Shown piece by piece: positions 26,778 through 34,939 of a stretch of DNA of 64,000 nt. The translations under genes and the position numbers were made by a program. The DNA is from JACKIC01 sp964392305. GTDB lineage: Bacteria > Planctomycetota > UBA1135 > UBA2386. Within the stretch, counting starts at the first letter, position 1. Each line of letters opens with the position of its first letter. The notes below the pieces were generated by a model, which was not told where the DNA came from, made no database searches, and worked only from the letters and a program-made list of their open reading frames with translations. The DNA lies in NCBI GenBank assembly GCA_964392305.1, contig CAYMPV010000033.1, positions 1-64,000 on the forward strand, in the 5' to 3' direction.

Positions 26778-28274
26778 ATGTCGCCGTCCCGTTCCCGCCT
26801 CGTCCGTGTCGCCGCGCTGCCGCTGGTTCTCGCCGCCCTCACCATGTTCTGGCTGCTCGCGACGGGACGAGGCCCGACCCTGGAACCCGAAACCGCTCGC
26901 GGCCCCGATGCGGCCGCGGTGATCGACAACGACGCCGACGCACCTGCCGCAGCGAGTGAATCGACACCTCCAGAACGCGTCGCGGCGCCGCAATCATCCG
27001 CCACCACCACGCAGCTCGACTTCCCCGCCCGGATCGAGGCCCTGGTGCAGGTCGGCATGGCGACGAGCCACTTCGCCCAGAACGACGAAATCGCGCTGGC
27101 CAAGGCCTCGGACGCGCGCGCACGCCGCATGTTCGCCGAGCTGCTGCGCGAGTTCGACGACGCCGGCGAACGCGCGCTGCAGCTGCTGATCGAATACGCG
27201 GCGCCCGACGACGACGACCACGCCGACAACACCTGCCACGTGCTGGGCATGGTGCTGGCGGCCGAGCTGGAGCGGCGGGAGCAACAGGCCAACGCGTTCG
27301 ACGATCGCCGCCTGATCGACACGCTGACCGCGAACGTGCTCGAGGTGTTGCCCCTCGGCGAACGCCTCGCCGACCGCGCCGGCGGCAAGTTGATCGACGA
27401 ACCACACCTGCGGCTCGTGCACGAACCCGCGGTGCTGCACCTCGTCGCCCTGGCCGGCGAGCAGCAGTTCCCGCGCACCCTGGCGACCCGCCTGCTGCTC
27501 ACCCTGTGGCAGAACCTGCAACAGTTCGGCGAGCGCAGTTCGACCGACCTCGCGTGCCTGGCGCTGCTGCAGCTCGGTGACGCCGATCCCAGCCAACGCA
27601 TCGCCGCGTGCCGGCATCTGTTGCTGTCGCCGCGTTACCGTTCTGCCGTGCTGGCCTGGTTGCGCGAGCACCAGGACCTCGACGTCGCCAACGAAGCGAT
27701 GCGCATCGCCGCGCGTGAACTGCCCGCCGCCGACGCGATCGCGACGCTGCGCGAACTGGCGCCGCTGCTGCCCGAGATGCCGGCCGCCTACATGGCGCTG
27801 GCCCACCGCGCGCCGCAGGCACTCGCCGACACCTACGAACAACTGCTCGCCGACAACGTGCAGCCGGCGATGCGGCGCGACCTGTTGGCGGGCCTGGGCA
27901 TGGACGAGGCCGGGCAACAACGCAGCACGCTCGAACTGGCGCTGCACAACGACCCGGATCCAGCGGTGCGCCTCCAGGCCCTGTTGTCGCTCTCGGCCAG
28001 CGCCGCGCAGCAGTGTGGCGAAGCGGCCTGCACGCGCCTGCTCGACGACCCGCTGATCGCCAACGATCCCGAACGCCTCTCGGTGGTGGTGATGGCGCTG
28101 CAGAACCTCGAGGTCGCGGGCATGACCAACGCCATCGACCGCCTCGGCCGGCGCCTGCTCGCGATGCGCATTCCCGAACACTCACGGCGCGAACTCGACC
28201 AGTTGCTGGCGCGCGCGCTGCCCGACGGCCAGCCGTCGACGGGGCGGCGCGATGCGGTCGGCTCGGGTCGGTGA
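26778..28274 (+). CDS. Membrane-anchored helical-repeat protein
   Basis: The 498-residue product has one N-terminal transmembrane segment (VAALPLVLAALTMFWLLATG), an acidic/Ala-rich linker to about residue 75, and then an all-helical body of Leu/Ala-rich antiparallel helix pairs reminiscent of HEAT or TPR arrays (for example LARELPAADAIATLRELAPL and PDPAVRLQALLSLSAS). AAGGAGTCCTCC precedes the ATG. It is probably anchored with the repeat domain outside the cytoplasm, serving as a binding scaffold. Orthology is not recognised. Confidence 0.85.
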   Translation: MSPSRSRLVRVAALPLVLAALTMFWLLATGRGPTLEPETARGPDAAAVIDNDADAPAAASESTPPERVAAPQSSATTTQLDFPARIEALVQVGMATSHFAQNDEIALAKASDARARRMFAELLREFDDAGERALQLLIEYAAPDDDDHADNTCHVLGMVLAAELERREQQANAFDDRRLIDTLTANVLEVLPLGERLADRAGGKLIDEPHLRLVHEPAVLHLVALAGEQQFPRTLATRLLLTLWQNLQQFGERSSTDLACLALLQLGDADPSQRIAACRHLLLSPRYRSAVLAWLREHQDLDVANEAMRIAARELPAADAIATLRELAPLLPEMPAAYMALAHRAPQALADTYEQLLADNVQPAMRRDLLAGLGMDEAGQQRSTLELALHNDPDPAVRLQALLSLSASAAQQCGEAACTRLLDDPLIANDPERLSVVVMALQNLEVAGMTNAIDRLGRRLLAMRIPEHSRRELDQLLARALPDGQPSTGRRDAVGSGR

Positions 28275-28389
28275 ACAGGGCGCCGCTGAACTGGGCGCCG
28301 CGATCCGACGCGGGCAGCCGACCCAGGAATCTCGACGAGCGGGCGCGTGATCACGCAGCCCGGCTCGGAGGCGCTGGCGGCAGGCGGGT

Positions 28390-28422
28390 GGGCCTCACCG
28401 ATCGGACCTCACTCGGAGGCCC
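28390..28422 (-). terminator. Possible hairpin terminator after rpmG
   Basis: GGGCCTC pairs with GAGGCCC across a 19-nt loop about 10 bp downstream of the rpmG stop (minus strand). The stem is short and the loop long. Confidence 0.3.
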
Positions 28423-28431
28423 GACACCAGG

Positions 28432-28596
28432 TCACTTCTTCTTCTCGAGGTGCTTGGTGTGCCGGCGCAGGCGAGGGCTGTACTTCGACAGCTCCAGCTT
28501 GGCGGTGCCGGGCTTCTTCATCAGGGTGTAGTTGCGGTCACCGGTCTCCTCGCAGACGAGGAAGACGACCTCTTTCTTCTTCTTGGGCTTGGCCAT
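28432..28596 (-). CDS. rpmG: 50S ribosomal protein L33
   Basis: The 54-residue protein reads MAKPKKKKEVVFLVCEETGD then NYTLMKKPG, then LELSKYSPRLRRHTKHLEKK, matching L33 end to end. Only one cysteine is present (no CxxC zinc ribbon pairs), so it is a zinc-independent C-minus form. The start at 28596 was chosen by homology; the in-frame upstream extension is not L33. It is a stand-alone gene here rather than in a ribosomal operon. Confidence 0.97.
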   Translation of the reverse strand: MAKPKKKKEVVFLVCEETGDRNYTLMKKPGTAKLELSKYSPRLRRHTKHLEKKK

Positions 28597-28681
28597 GGCT
28601 GTCGGGTGCCCGTGCGGGCAGCAGAACCTGATGCGGCCCGGGTGAGCCGCGTTTGGGAGGGCCGAGGAGAGTAGCGAGACG

Positions 28682-28704
28682 CCCCGGCCGCGCAAGGGCC
28701 GGGG
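28682..28704 (-). terminator. Hairpin between rpmG and the upstream secreted-protein gene
   Basis: An 8-bp stem (CCCCGGCC/GGCCGGGG) with a 7-nt loop. It lies about 80 bp past the stop of the gene at 28786 and 85 bp before rpmG, so it could separate the two minus-strand transcripts. Confidence 0.4.
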
Positions 28705-28785
28705 TGGAAACCTGCCAAACCCCGAAACCCCGGCCGCCGCCTGCCCGGAAGGCCCTGCCGCCCCCTTCCCGACGCGGCCCGACCC

Positions 28786-29937
28786 TCAGTGCACCAGTTC
28801 GATCACCGGCATCATCCCGTAGTTCGGCGCCCACGGCGACGCCGTGAGACTGCCGGGGAAGAACACGGTGCTGCAGCGGTTGCCGACGGCGATCTCGTTG
28901 AGCACCAGCATCACGCCGTTGCTGACGGAGATCGGCAGGGGCCCCGAGCGACCGGTGTCCAGCCAGGCCGCCTGCACGCCGATGCGCAGGCCGGCGGTGG
29001 TCACGCCGGCGGTCAGGGGAAAGCTCACCGCGAAGTTGCCACCCTGGTCGGTGAGACCACCCCACGAGGCGTCGATCGGCGCCCACTGGTGACAACCCCC
29101 CAGCCCCGGATCGAGCGCCCCCAGCGAAATGCCATAACCGACGAAGTTGGCCGTCGCGGCGCGCGGCTGCGGATCGAGCCCGAACCAGGCCACCGCGAAA
29201 CCGACGCTGCTGGTGTTGGGCACGGTCGGCGGCGCCCCGGTGAGGCGCAGCGTGGCCGTGTTGCCGGCCTGCGGCCCGGTCGCGCCTTCCCACAGCAGCT
29301 GCGTCGGCTCTGGCCGCGTGGTGCATTCGCCGCTGCCGACCGTCACCGCGTAACCCGTCTCGGCGCCGTCCTCGAACCAGACGGCGTCGACCCAGTGATC
29401 GCTGCTGACCTGCAGGGGCGCATCCGTGGTCTCGAACTCGAGCAGCAGATTGCCCGCGATCACCAACAACGGGGTCGTGAGGGTGATGTCGAACAGCTGC
29501 TCACCGACCGCCGTGCCGGGGTTGGTCGCCGCCGTCGCCGCCGTGGTCACCGGCGCCGGACCGAACAGGACCGCCAGGTTCGCGGGGCGATTGCCGTTGC
29601 GGGTGCCGCCCGCCTGGTGCGCCGGCAGCCCGTGGAATCCGCCGCGGACCGTCAGCGTGCGCGTCACGGCCGGGTAGGCCTGCTCGCCGAGGAAGCTCGG
29701 CTTGCGCAGACGCAGACCCGTGATCGTCTGACCGATGAAGTTGCTCGGGAACATGGTGCTGTCGATCAGCACCTGCATCGTGCCCTCGCTCCAACGCAGC
29801 GGCAGCGACACCGCGGCATTGCCCGGGATCGAGGCGCACGCCAGGGGCAGGGTGCTGTGGTTCTGCGCGGCCAGGGGGGCGATCGCCGCGCACGACATGA
29901 CGTGCACCGCGAGCAGGCAGGGGAAGGTCGGCTTCAT
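28786..29937 (-). CDS. Large secreted beta-rich hypothetical protein
   Basis: The 383-residue product from MKPTFPCLLAVHVMSCAAIA has a signal peptide ending near LAAQ. The mature part is rich in Gly, Thr and Ala, with segments such as LPLRWSEGTMQVLIDSTMFP, TLTVRGGFHGLPAHQ and LLEFETTDAPLQVSSDHWVD. No active-site signature was seen. The C-terminal third (VGYGISLGALDPGLGGCHQW) is a separate globular-looking segment. It fits the family of large secreted planctomycete proteins elsewhere in the window, although I find no direct alignment to them. A hairpin at 30050 lies in its leader. Confidence 0.85.
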   Translation of the reverse strand: MKPTFPCLLAVHVMSCAAIAPLAAQNHSTLPLACASIPGNAAVSLPLRWSEGTMQVLIDSTMFPSNFIGQTITGLRLRKPSFLGEQAYPAVTRTLTVRGGFHGLPAHQAGGTRNGNRPANLAVLFGPAPVTTAATAATNPGTAVGEQLFDITLTTPLLVIAGNLLLEFETTDAPLQVSSDHWVDAVWFEDGAETGYAVTVGSGECTTRPEPTQLLWEGATGPQAGNTATLRLTGAPPTVPNTSSVGFAVAWFGLDPQPRAATANFVGYGISLGALDPGLGGCHQWAPIDASWGGLTDQGGNFAVSFPLTAGVTTAGLRIGVQAAWLDTGRSGPLPISVSNGVMLVLNEIAVGNRCSTVFFPGSLTASPWAPNYGMMPVIELVH

Positions 29938-30049
29938 GGCGTTGGTCCGGGTTCGGGGGAACCCGCCCATGCCATCGGCAGATCGGCGGTCTCACCCCAA
30001 GCCGAAGACCTCGTCGGCGGCACCGACTGCGGCCGCAGGAAAAGAGAAA

Positions 30050-30075
30050 GGGCCCGGCCTCCCATGACCGGGCCC
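30050..30075 (-). terminator. Intrinsic terminator-like hairpin in the leader of the 383-aa secreted gene
   Basis: Read on the minus strand, GGGCCCGG/CCGGGCCC forms an 8-bp stem over a 10-nt loop and is followed by TTTCTCTTTT, a T-rich tail unusual for this GC-rich DNA. It lies about 113 bp upstream of the ATG at 29937, with no minus-strand gene upstream that would need it. Confidence 0.6.
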
Positions 30076-30229
30076 CTTCAGGGGTCGTCCGCAACTCGAC
30101 TCAACCCACTTCCCTCTAGCCCCACTGCTATCGGCAACTCGAACGACGCGACCTGAGTCAGGTTCTCATGCCCAGCAGAATCCCACGGTTGCGCCCGGAC
30201 GCGTGCGTGCGCCACGATTGGCCACCCCC

Positions 30230-31009
30230 ATGGCCGCCCCAACGGAAGTGACGATCGTGACCGGCTGCAGCCGAGGCATCGGCCAGGCCATCGCCGCGGC
30301 GCTCGCGCGCGCCGGGCATCGCCTCGTGCTCGTGGCCCGCGACCAACGGCGGCTCGAGCAGCTCGCCGGGGAACTGCAGGCCGCCGGCGGCGAAGCGCTC
30401 GTCTGCGCCGCCGATCTGCGTGATGCCGAGGCCCCGGCCCGCATCGTCGCCGCCGCGACGGCGGCGTTCGGCGCGCCGACGGTGGTCGTCAACAACGCCG
30501 GCACGGCGCCCGCCGACAAGGTCGAGAACACCACCGCGGCGATCCTGCGCGAGACCTTCGACCTGCACGTCGGCGCGCCGCTCGCGTTCGCCCGGGCCGT
30601 GGTGCCGGCGATGAAGCAGGCCAGACGCGGTTGCCTGCTGCAGCTGGCGTCGACGGCCGGGCTGCGCGGTTATCCGTTCACGTCGGCCTACACCGCGGCC
30701 AAACACGGCATGGTCGGGTTGTCGCGCGCGCTGCGCGCCGAACTCGAACCGGCGGGCATCGCCGTCTACGCCGTCTGCCCCGGCTTCGTCGACTCGGACA
30801 TCACCCGCGGCGCGGCCGCCGCGATCGCCGCGCGCGGCCGTTCGACCGCCGAGGAAGCGTTCGCGCGCATGGCCGCCCAGAACCGCATCGGCCGCATGCA
30901 CACTCCGGCCGAGGTGGCCGCGGCGGTTGTCCGGCTGGTGCACGAACGCCCGACGGGCTGCGTCTACGATCTCGACCGCGACCAACCCGGCTTCGTCGAC
31001 CAGACCTGA
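30230..31009 (+). CDS. Short-chain dehydrogenase/reductase in an acyl-CoA operon
   Basis: The 259-residue SDR (start MAAPTEVTIVTG at 30230; 30203 is an alternative) has the TGxxxGIG motif in VTGCSRGIGQAIA, VVNNAGTAP, the catalytic Ser in LQLASTAGL and YxxxK in AYTAAKHGM. The end VYDLDRDQPGFVDQT is unusual. It is followed by enoyl-CoA hydratase and acyl-CoA dehydrogenase genes within 12-50 bp, so it likely reduces or oxidises a beta-hydroxyacyl intermediate. Membership of a beta-oxidation-like pathway is inferred from the neighbours. Confidence 0.93.
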   Translation: MAAPTEVTIVTGCSRGIGQAIAAALARAGHRLVLVARDQRRLEQLAGELQAAGGEALVCAADLRDAEAPARIVAAATAAFGAPTVVVNNAGTAPADKVENTTAAILRETFDLHVGAPLAFARAVVPAMKQARRGCLLQLASTAGLRGYPFTSAYTAAKHGMVGLSRALRAELEPAGIAVYAVCPGFVDSDITRGAAAAIAARGRSTAEEAFARMAAQNRIGRMHTPAEVAAAVVRLVHERPTGCVYDLDRDQPGFVDQT

Positions 31010-31021
31010 CAGACCCCTGCC

Positions 31022-31816
31022 ATGCGCGACTACGACTTCCGTTTCGAACGCAACAGCGACGGCGTCGCGATCCTCACCCTGGATCGCCCCGAGACGCTCA
31101 ACTCGCTGACCTTCGACATCTACGGCCAGCTCGAACGGCTGTTCCTCGACCTCGACAACGACGACACCGTCAAGGTCGTGATGATCACCGGCCAGGGGCG
31201 CGGCTTCTGCAGCGGCGGCAGCGTCGAGGACATCATCGGCCCGCTGCTCGAGAGCGAACTCGACGACACGCTGGCGTTCACGCGCATGACCGGCGCCGTG
31301 GTGCGCAACATGCTGCGGCTGTCCAAACCGATCGTCGCCGCGATCAACGGCGTCGCCGCCGGAGCCGGCGCGGTGCTGGCGCTGGCCAGCGACTTCCGGG
31401 TGATGGCGGCGAACGCGAAGTTCGCGTTCCTGTTCACCAAGGTCGGCCTGACCGGCGCCGACATGGGCGCGGCGTGGCTGCTGCCCAAGATCGTCGGCAC
31501 CGGTCGCGCCATGGAGCTGCTGATGCTCGGCGACAAGGTCACCGCCGACGAGGCGCTGGCGATGGGCCTCGCCAACCGCGTGGTCGACGGCGATGTGCTG
31601 CCTGAAGCCCTCACGCTGGCACGGCGGCTGGCCGCTGGTCCCGGTCTGGCGCTGGCGATGACCAAGAAGATGGTCTGGAACGAGTGGCCGATGGACCTCG
31701 AGGCCGCGATCGAACAGGAAGCCCAGGCGCAGGCGCTGCTGCTGCGCGCGCACGACCACCGCGAGTTCTACAACGCGTGGATGGAGAAGCGCGACCCGCG
31801 CTTCCTCGGCCGCTGA
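31022..31816 (+). CDS. Enoyl-CoA hydratase/isomerase family protein
   Basis: The 264-residue crotonase-fold protein has LTLDRPETLNSLTFDIYGQL and ITGQGRGFCSGGSV at the first oxyanion-hole strand, PIVAAINGVAAGAGAVLALA with the second, and LAMGLANRVVDGDVLP near the C-terminus. It probably hydrates or isomerises an enoyl-CoA. The segment TKVGLTGADMGAAWLLPKIV carries Asp where hydratases often have catalytic Glu, so a variant reaction (ring hydrolase, isomerase) is possible. It lies between SDR and acyl-CoA dehydrogenase genes. Confidence 0.94.
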   Translation: MRDYDFRFERNSDGVAILTLDRPETLNSLTFDIYGQLERLFLDLDNDDTVKVVMITGQGRGFCSGGSVEDIIGPLLESELDDTLAFTRMTGAVVRNMLRLSKPIVAAINGVAAGAGAVLALASDFRVMAANAKFAFLFTKVGLTGADMGAAWLLPKIVGTGRAMELLMLGDKVTADEALAMGLANRVVDGDVLPEALTLARRLAAGPGLALAMTKKMVWNEWPMDLEAAIEQEAQAQALLLRAHDHREFYNAWMEKRDPRFLGR

Positions 31817-31857
31817 CCCCCACTGCTGGCTTCCGTGGTGCTGACCCCGACGAGCGC

Positions 31858-33036
31858 ATGAACCCCGAACTGTGGCTTCCCGACGGCGACCTCGACGCCG
31901 AACACCGCGACTTCGCGCAGCGCATCCGCGCGTTCGCGGCCGACAAGCTCGCGCCGCACGCGCGCGCGATCGACGAGCAGCGGATGTTCCGCCGCGAGAT
32001 GGTCGACGACCTCGGCGCGGCCGGCATCCTCGGCGGCCCGCTCACCGCCGAACACGGCGGCGGCGGCTGGACGCCGCTGCAGCTGGCGATCGCCCACGAA
32101 GAGCTCGGCGCGGCCTGCGGCAACGCGCGCGGCTTCTGCGCGGTGCAGACCGGGCTCGTCGCGCAGTGCCTCGCGAAGTACGGCACCGACGCGCAGAAGA
32201 AGAAGTGGCTGCCCGACCTGATCTCGGGCGCGGCGATCGGCTGCTTCGCCCTGACCGAACCCGAGGCCGGCAGCGACGTCGCCTCGCTGCGCACGTTGGC
32301 CGCGCCGTTCGCCAACGTCGGCTACAAGGTCACGGGCAAGAAGTGGTGGATCACCAACGGCGGCGTCGCCGACGTGATGATCCTTTTCGCGACCGTCGAT
32401 CCGAGCGCTGGCCGCAAGGGCATCACCGCGTTCCTCGTCGACACGCAGCGGCCCGGGCTCACGCGCGAGCCGATGCCGGGCGTCGAGCTGGGCCACCGCG
32501 GCAGCGATCACGCGGTGCTGACGTTCGACGGCATGGAGGTCGCGGCCGACGAGGTGCTCGGACCGATCGGCAAGGGCTTCGGGGTCGCGATGGGCGGGCT
32601 CGCGGCCGGGCGGCTGTCGGTCGCCGCGGGCGCGGTCGGCATTCACCGCGCGGCGCTTGCGGCCGCCGTGAAGTTCACCACCGGGCGCGAACAGTTCGGG
32701 CAGCCGCTGGCGCAGTTCCAGATGGTGCAGGAGCGGCTCGCCGACCAGTTCACGTCACTGCACGCCAGCCGCGCGCTCGTGCACCGCTGCGCGTTGCGCC
32801 GGGCCGCCGGCACCGAGACGCACGCCGACGTGGCGATGGCCAAGCTGTATGCGACCGAAGCGGCCGCGGCGGCGGCCGAGAGCGCGGTGATGCTGCACGG
32901 CGCGCGCGGCTACAGCTCGGCGGAGCCAGTCGAACGGCTGTGGCGCGACATCCAGGCGCTGCGCATCTACGAGGGCACGTCGATGATCCAGAAGACGATC
33001 CTGGCGCGCCTGCTGACCACGCCGCCTTCGTCGTAG
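31858..33036 (+). CDS. Acyl-CoA dehydrogenase
   Basis: The 392-residue flavoenzyme has CFALTEPEAGSDVASLRT (substrate/flavin loop), GKKWWITNGGVADVMILF, GHRGSDHAVLTFDGMEV and, near the end, LRIYEGTSMIQKTILARLL, in which the Glu of YEGTS is the usual catalytic base. It dehydrogenates an acyl-CoA at C2-C3 using FAD. It is the third gene of the SDR/ECH/ACAD operon, which lacks a thiolase or ligase; a PaaK-like ligase is 15 kb away. Its stop is 4 bp from the convergent motB stop. Confidence 0.96.
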   Translation: MNPELWLPDGDLDAEHRDFAQRIRAFAADKLAPHARAIDEQRMFRREMVDDLGAAGILGGPLTAEHGGGGWTPLQLAIAHEELGAACGNARGFCAVQTGLVAQCLAKYGTDAQKKKWLPDLISGAAIGCFALTEPEAGSDVASLRTLAAPFANVGYKVTGKKWWITNGGVADVMILFATVDPSAGRKGITAFLVDTQRPGLTREPMPGVELGHRGSDHAVLTFDGMEVAADEVLGPIGKGFGVAMGGLAAGRLSVAAGAVGIHRAALAAAVKFTTGREQFGQPLAQFQMVQERLADQFTSLHASRALVHRCALRRAAGTETHADVAMAKLYATEAAAAAAESAVMLHGARGYSSAEPVERLWRDIQALRIYEGTSMIQKTILARLLTTPPSS

Positions 33037-33040
33037 GCGA

Positions 33041-33778
33041 TCAGCGGCTCTCGGGCCGCGTATTGGAGAAGGCGATGCGCACGCGCGCGATCTTCTCCCA
33101 GTCGGCGACGTCGGCGCCGGGCTCTTCCTTCATCACGCGCCACGACGGCGACACCATGTGGGTGCGCACCTCGGGACTGTTCTTGATCACCTTCTCGAGC
33201 GCCTTGAGCCGCTCGATGCACAGGTCCAGGGACGTCACCGGACGGCCGAACGAGTTCTTGCCGATGACGACGTCGGGCGTCTCGATGATGACGCGGATGT
33301 CCGACGTGAACGTCAGCGAGGCGACGATCGTGCGCTGCAGCCAGGGCAGGACACCCTTGTTGAGCGGAAAAGGCTGCTCGACCGGGAAGAAGTCCGACAG
33401 CGGCGCGCTGAGCGACACCGTGTCGTCGGTCTGCACGATGTCGAGCGAGCTGCCCGCGACCTCCTCGTAATCGGGCAACGCTTCCTTGAGGAACTCGCGC
33501 ATCTCACCGTCCTGCGCGGTGATCAACGGCACGGCCGTTGAAACGTCACCGCCGCCGGTCTGCTGGTCGAAGAGTCCCGCGTCCTTGGTCTTGCCGTCGC
33601 CGGCAATGTTGAAGGCGAAGTTGATGGACTTCTGCAGCAACTTCATCTTCTCCAGATCCTGCACGCCGAGCGCATAGAGCACCACGAACAACGCGAACAG
33701 CAGCGTCATCATGTCGGCGAATGAGATGACCCAACGCTCGTGGTTGACGTGTTCTTCGTGCTTGTGCTTCTTGGCCAT
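33041..33778 (-). CDS. motB: MotB-like flagellar stator protein
   Basis: The 245-residue protein starts with basic residues and one transmembrane helix (WVISFADMMTLLFALFVVLY) holding Asp22, the proton-carrying residue of stators. A periplasmic region follows. In the C-terminal OmpA-like part the usual GHTD motif is not evident (IRVIIETPDVVIGKNSFGRP), although RVRIAF at the end matches the last OmpA strand. It pairs with motA 29 bp upstream. A non-flagellar ExbD/TolR role is less likely because of the MotB-type WxxSFADMM helix. Confidence 0.9.
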   Translation of the reverse strand: MAKKHKHEEHVNHERWVISFADMMTLLFALFVVLYALGVQDLEKMKLLQKSINFAFNIAGDGKTKDAGLFDQQTGGGDVSTAVPLITAQDGEMREFLKEALPDYEEVAGSSLDIVQTDDTVSLSAPLSDFFPVEQPFPLNKGVLPWLQRTIVASLTFTSDIRVIIETPDVVIGKNSFGRPVTSLDLCIERLKALEKVIKNSPEVRTHMVSPSWRVMKEEPGADVADWEKIARVRIAFSNTRPESR

Positions 33779-33807
33779 GCTCAACCCTTCACCGATCGCG
33801 GACCGGA

Positions 33808-34584
33808 TCAGTGCTTCTTGTCGCCGCCGCCGCCGCCGTGATTGCCGAGGTAGACCTTGAGCTTGCTGCGCAGCGCGCCCGGCGCGACGCCCGACTGGAT
33901 GCCGACGACGCCCTCGAGCACCATGTTCTTGAGCAGCTGGTCGTGCTCGATGTGGCGCTTGAGCTTGAACGACATCGGCAGGCAGACGACGTTGGCGTAA
34001 CCGACGCCGTAGACCGTGGCGACGAACGCCACGGCGATGCCGGGACCGATCTGTTCGGGATACTGCAGCACGCTCATCACGTGCATCAGGCCGAGCACCG
34101 CGCCGAGCACACCGACCGTCGGCGCCAGCGCGCCCCACGTCTCCCAGAACTTCAGGCCCGCCTTGTCGTCTTCTTCGGCGATGTGCATGTCGACCTCGAC
34201 GGTCTCGCGGATCGCCTCGGCAGAGCTGCCGTCGATGGCGAGCGTCAGGCACTTGACCAGGAACGGATCACCCTGGCCGCTGTTGGCATAGGTCTCGAGC
34301 GCGAGCAGACCTTCGCGACGCGCCAGGTTGGCGAGCTCGATGATCTTCTCCATCAGGCCGTGGAAGTCGTACTTCTTCGGCAGGAAGACCGTCTTCAGCG
34401 ACTTGATCGCGAACGGCATGTCCGACGGCAGCGTCGCCACCATCGTCGCGCCCAGCGACCCGAGGATCACGATCATGAACGCCGTGACCTGCAGCAGCGC
34501 CGTCGGGTGCCCGCCCTCCAGGATCATGCCGCCGATGACGCCGATGAAGGCGATCACCAGTCCGAGAATGCTGAAGATGTCCAT
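33808..34584 (-). CDS. motA: MotA-like flagellar stator protein
   Basis: The 258-residue protein has four membrane segments: residues 1-20 (FSILGLVIAFIGVIGGMILE), 30-48, about 150-172 (LAPTVGVLGAVLGLMHVM) and 180-205 (GPGIAVAFVATVYGVGYAN). The two Pro of the stator fold (APTVG, GPGIA) and the cytosolic loop with charged residues that contacts the rotor are present. The start MDIFSIL at 34584 was preferred to 34632. Together with MotB it forms the H+- or Na+-driven stator. No other flagellar genes are in the window. Confidence 0.93.
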   Translation of the reverse strand: MDIFSILGLVIAFIGVIGGMILEGGHPTALLQVTAFMIVILGSLGATMVATLPSDMPFAIKSLKTVFLPKKYDFHGLMEKIIELANLARREGLLALETYANSGQGDPFLVKCLTLAIDGSSAEAIRETVEVDMHIAEEDDKAGLKFWETWGALAPTVGVLGAVLGLMHVMSVLQYPEQIGPGIAVAFVATVYGVGYANVVCLPMSFKLKRHIEHDQLLKNMVLEGVVGIQSGVAPGALRSKLKVYLGNHGGGGGDKKH

Positions 34585-34939
34585 GCCCGACTTGCCCCGA
34601 GTCCCGGTTGCCGCGACGCGACGATGCGCCACCTGGATGATGGACTTTCGGCGCGGTCACTTGAGCGATCGCCGGGTCGTGCTTCGGGACGATCAGCGGC
34701 CGCGGCTGTGGTGAATGCCGACACCGTCGCGACGCCGCTGTCGGCAGACGCGCCGAACGCCCGCGGGGCCACTGCCACGTCGGCAGCACCAGCCAAGGTC
34801 TCGTTCCCCTCACGGAACACGTCGGTGCGCGGGTGTCGCAGATCCGGCACACCGGGCCCCTCTTCGCCTTGCCGCGCCCAAACATCTGCCGGCCTCTGAG
34901 TTGCATGGGGCGCCGCCCCCTGACACCCTCCGCCACGCC
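34585..34939. other. Divergent intergenic region between motA and the pentahaem lipoprotein gene
   Basis: About 355 bp without a convincing gene. It must hold both divergent promoters. I could not assign a sigma-28-like motif with confidence. A small hairpin (GGGGC-gcc-GCCCC, 34907-34919) lies just before the lipoprotein gene. Confidence 0.5.

Noticed and set aside
28600..28785. A tRNA gene next to rpmG, as seen in other bacteria
   Set aside because: No cloverleaf arms, no GTTCRA T-loop and no CCA-type 3' end could be found in the segment.
33041..34584. ExbB/ExbD or TolQ/TolR instead of MotA/MotB
   Set aside because: The four-segment MotA topology and the WxxSFADMM helix of MotB with its Asp are specific to flagellar stators. 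The absence of other flagellar genes in the window does not change this.
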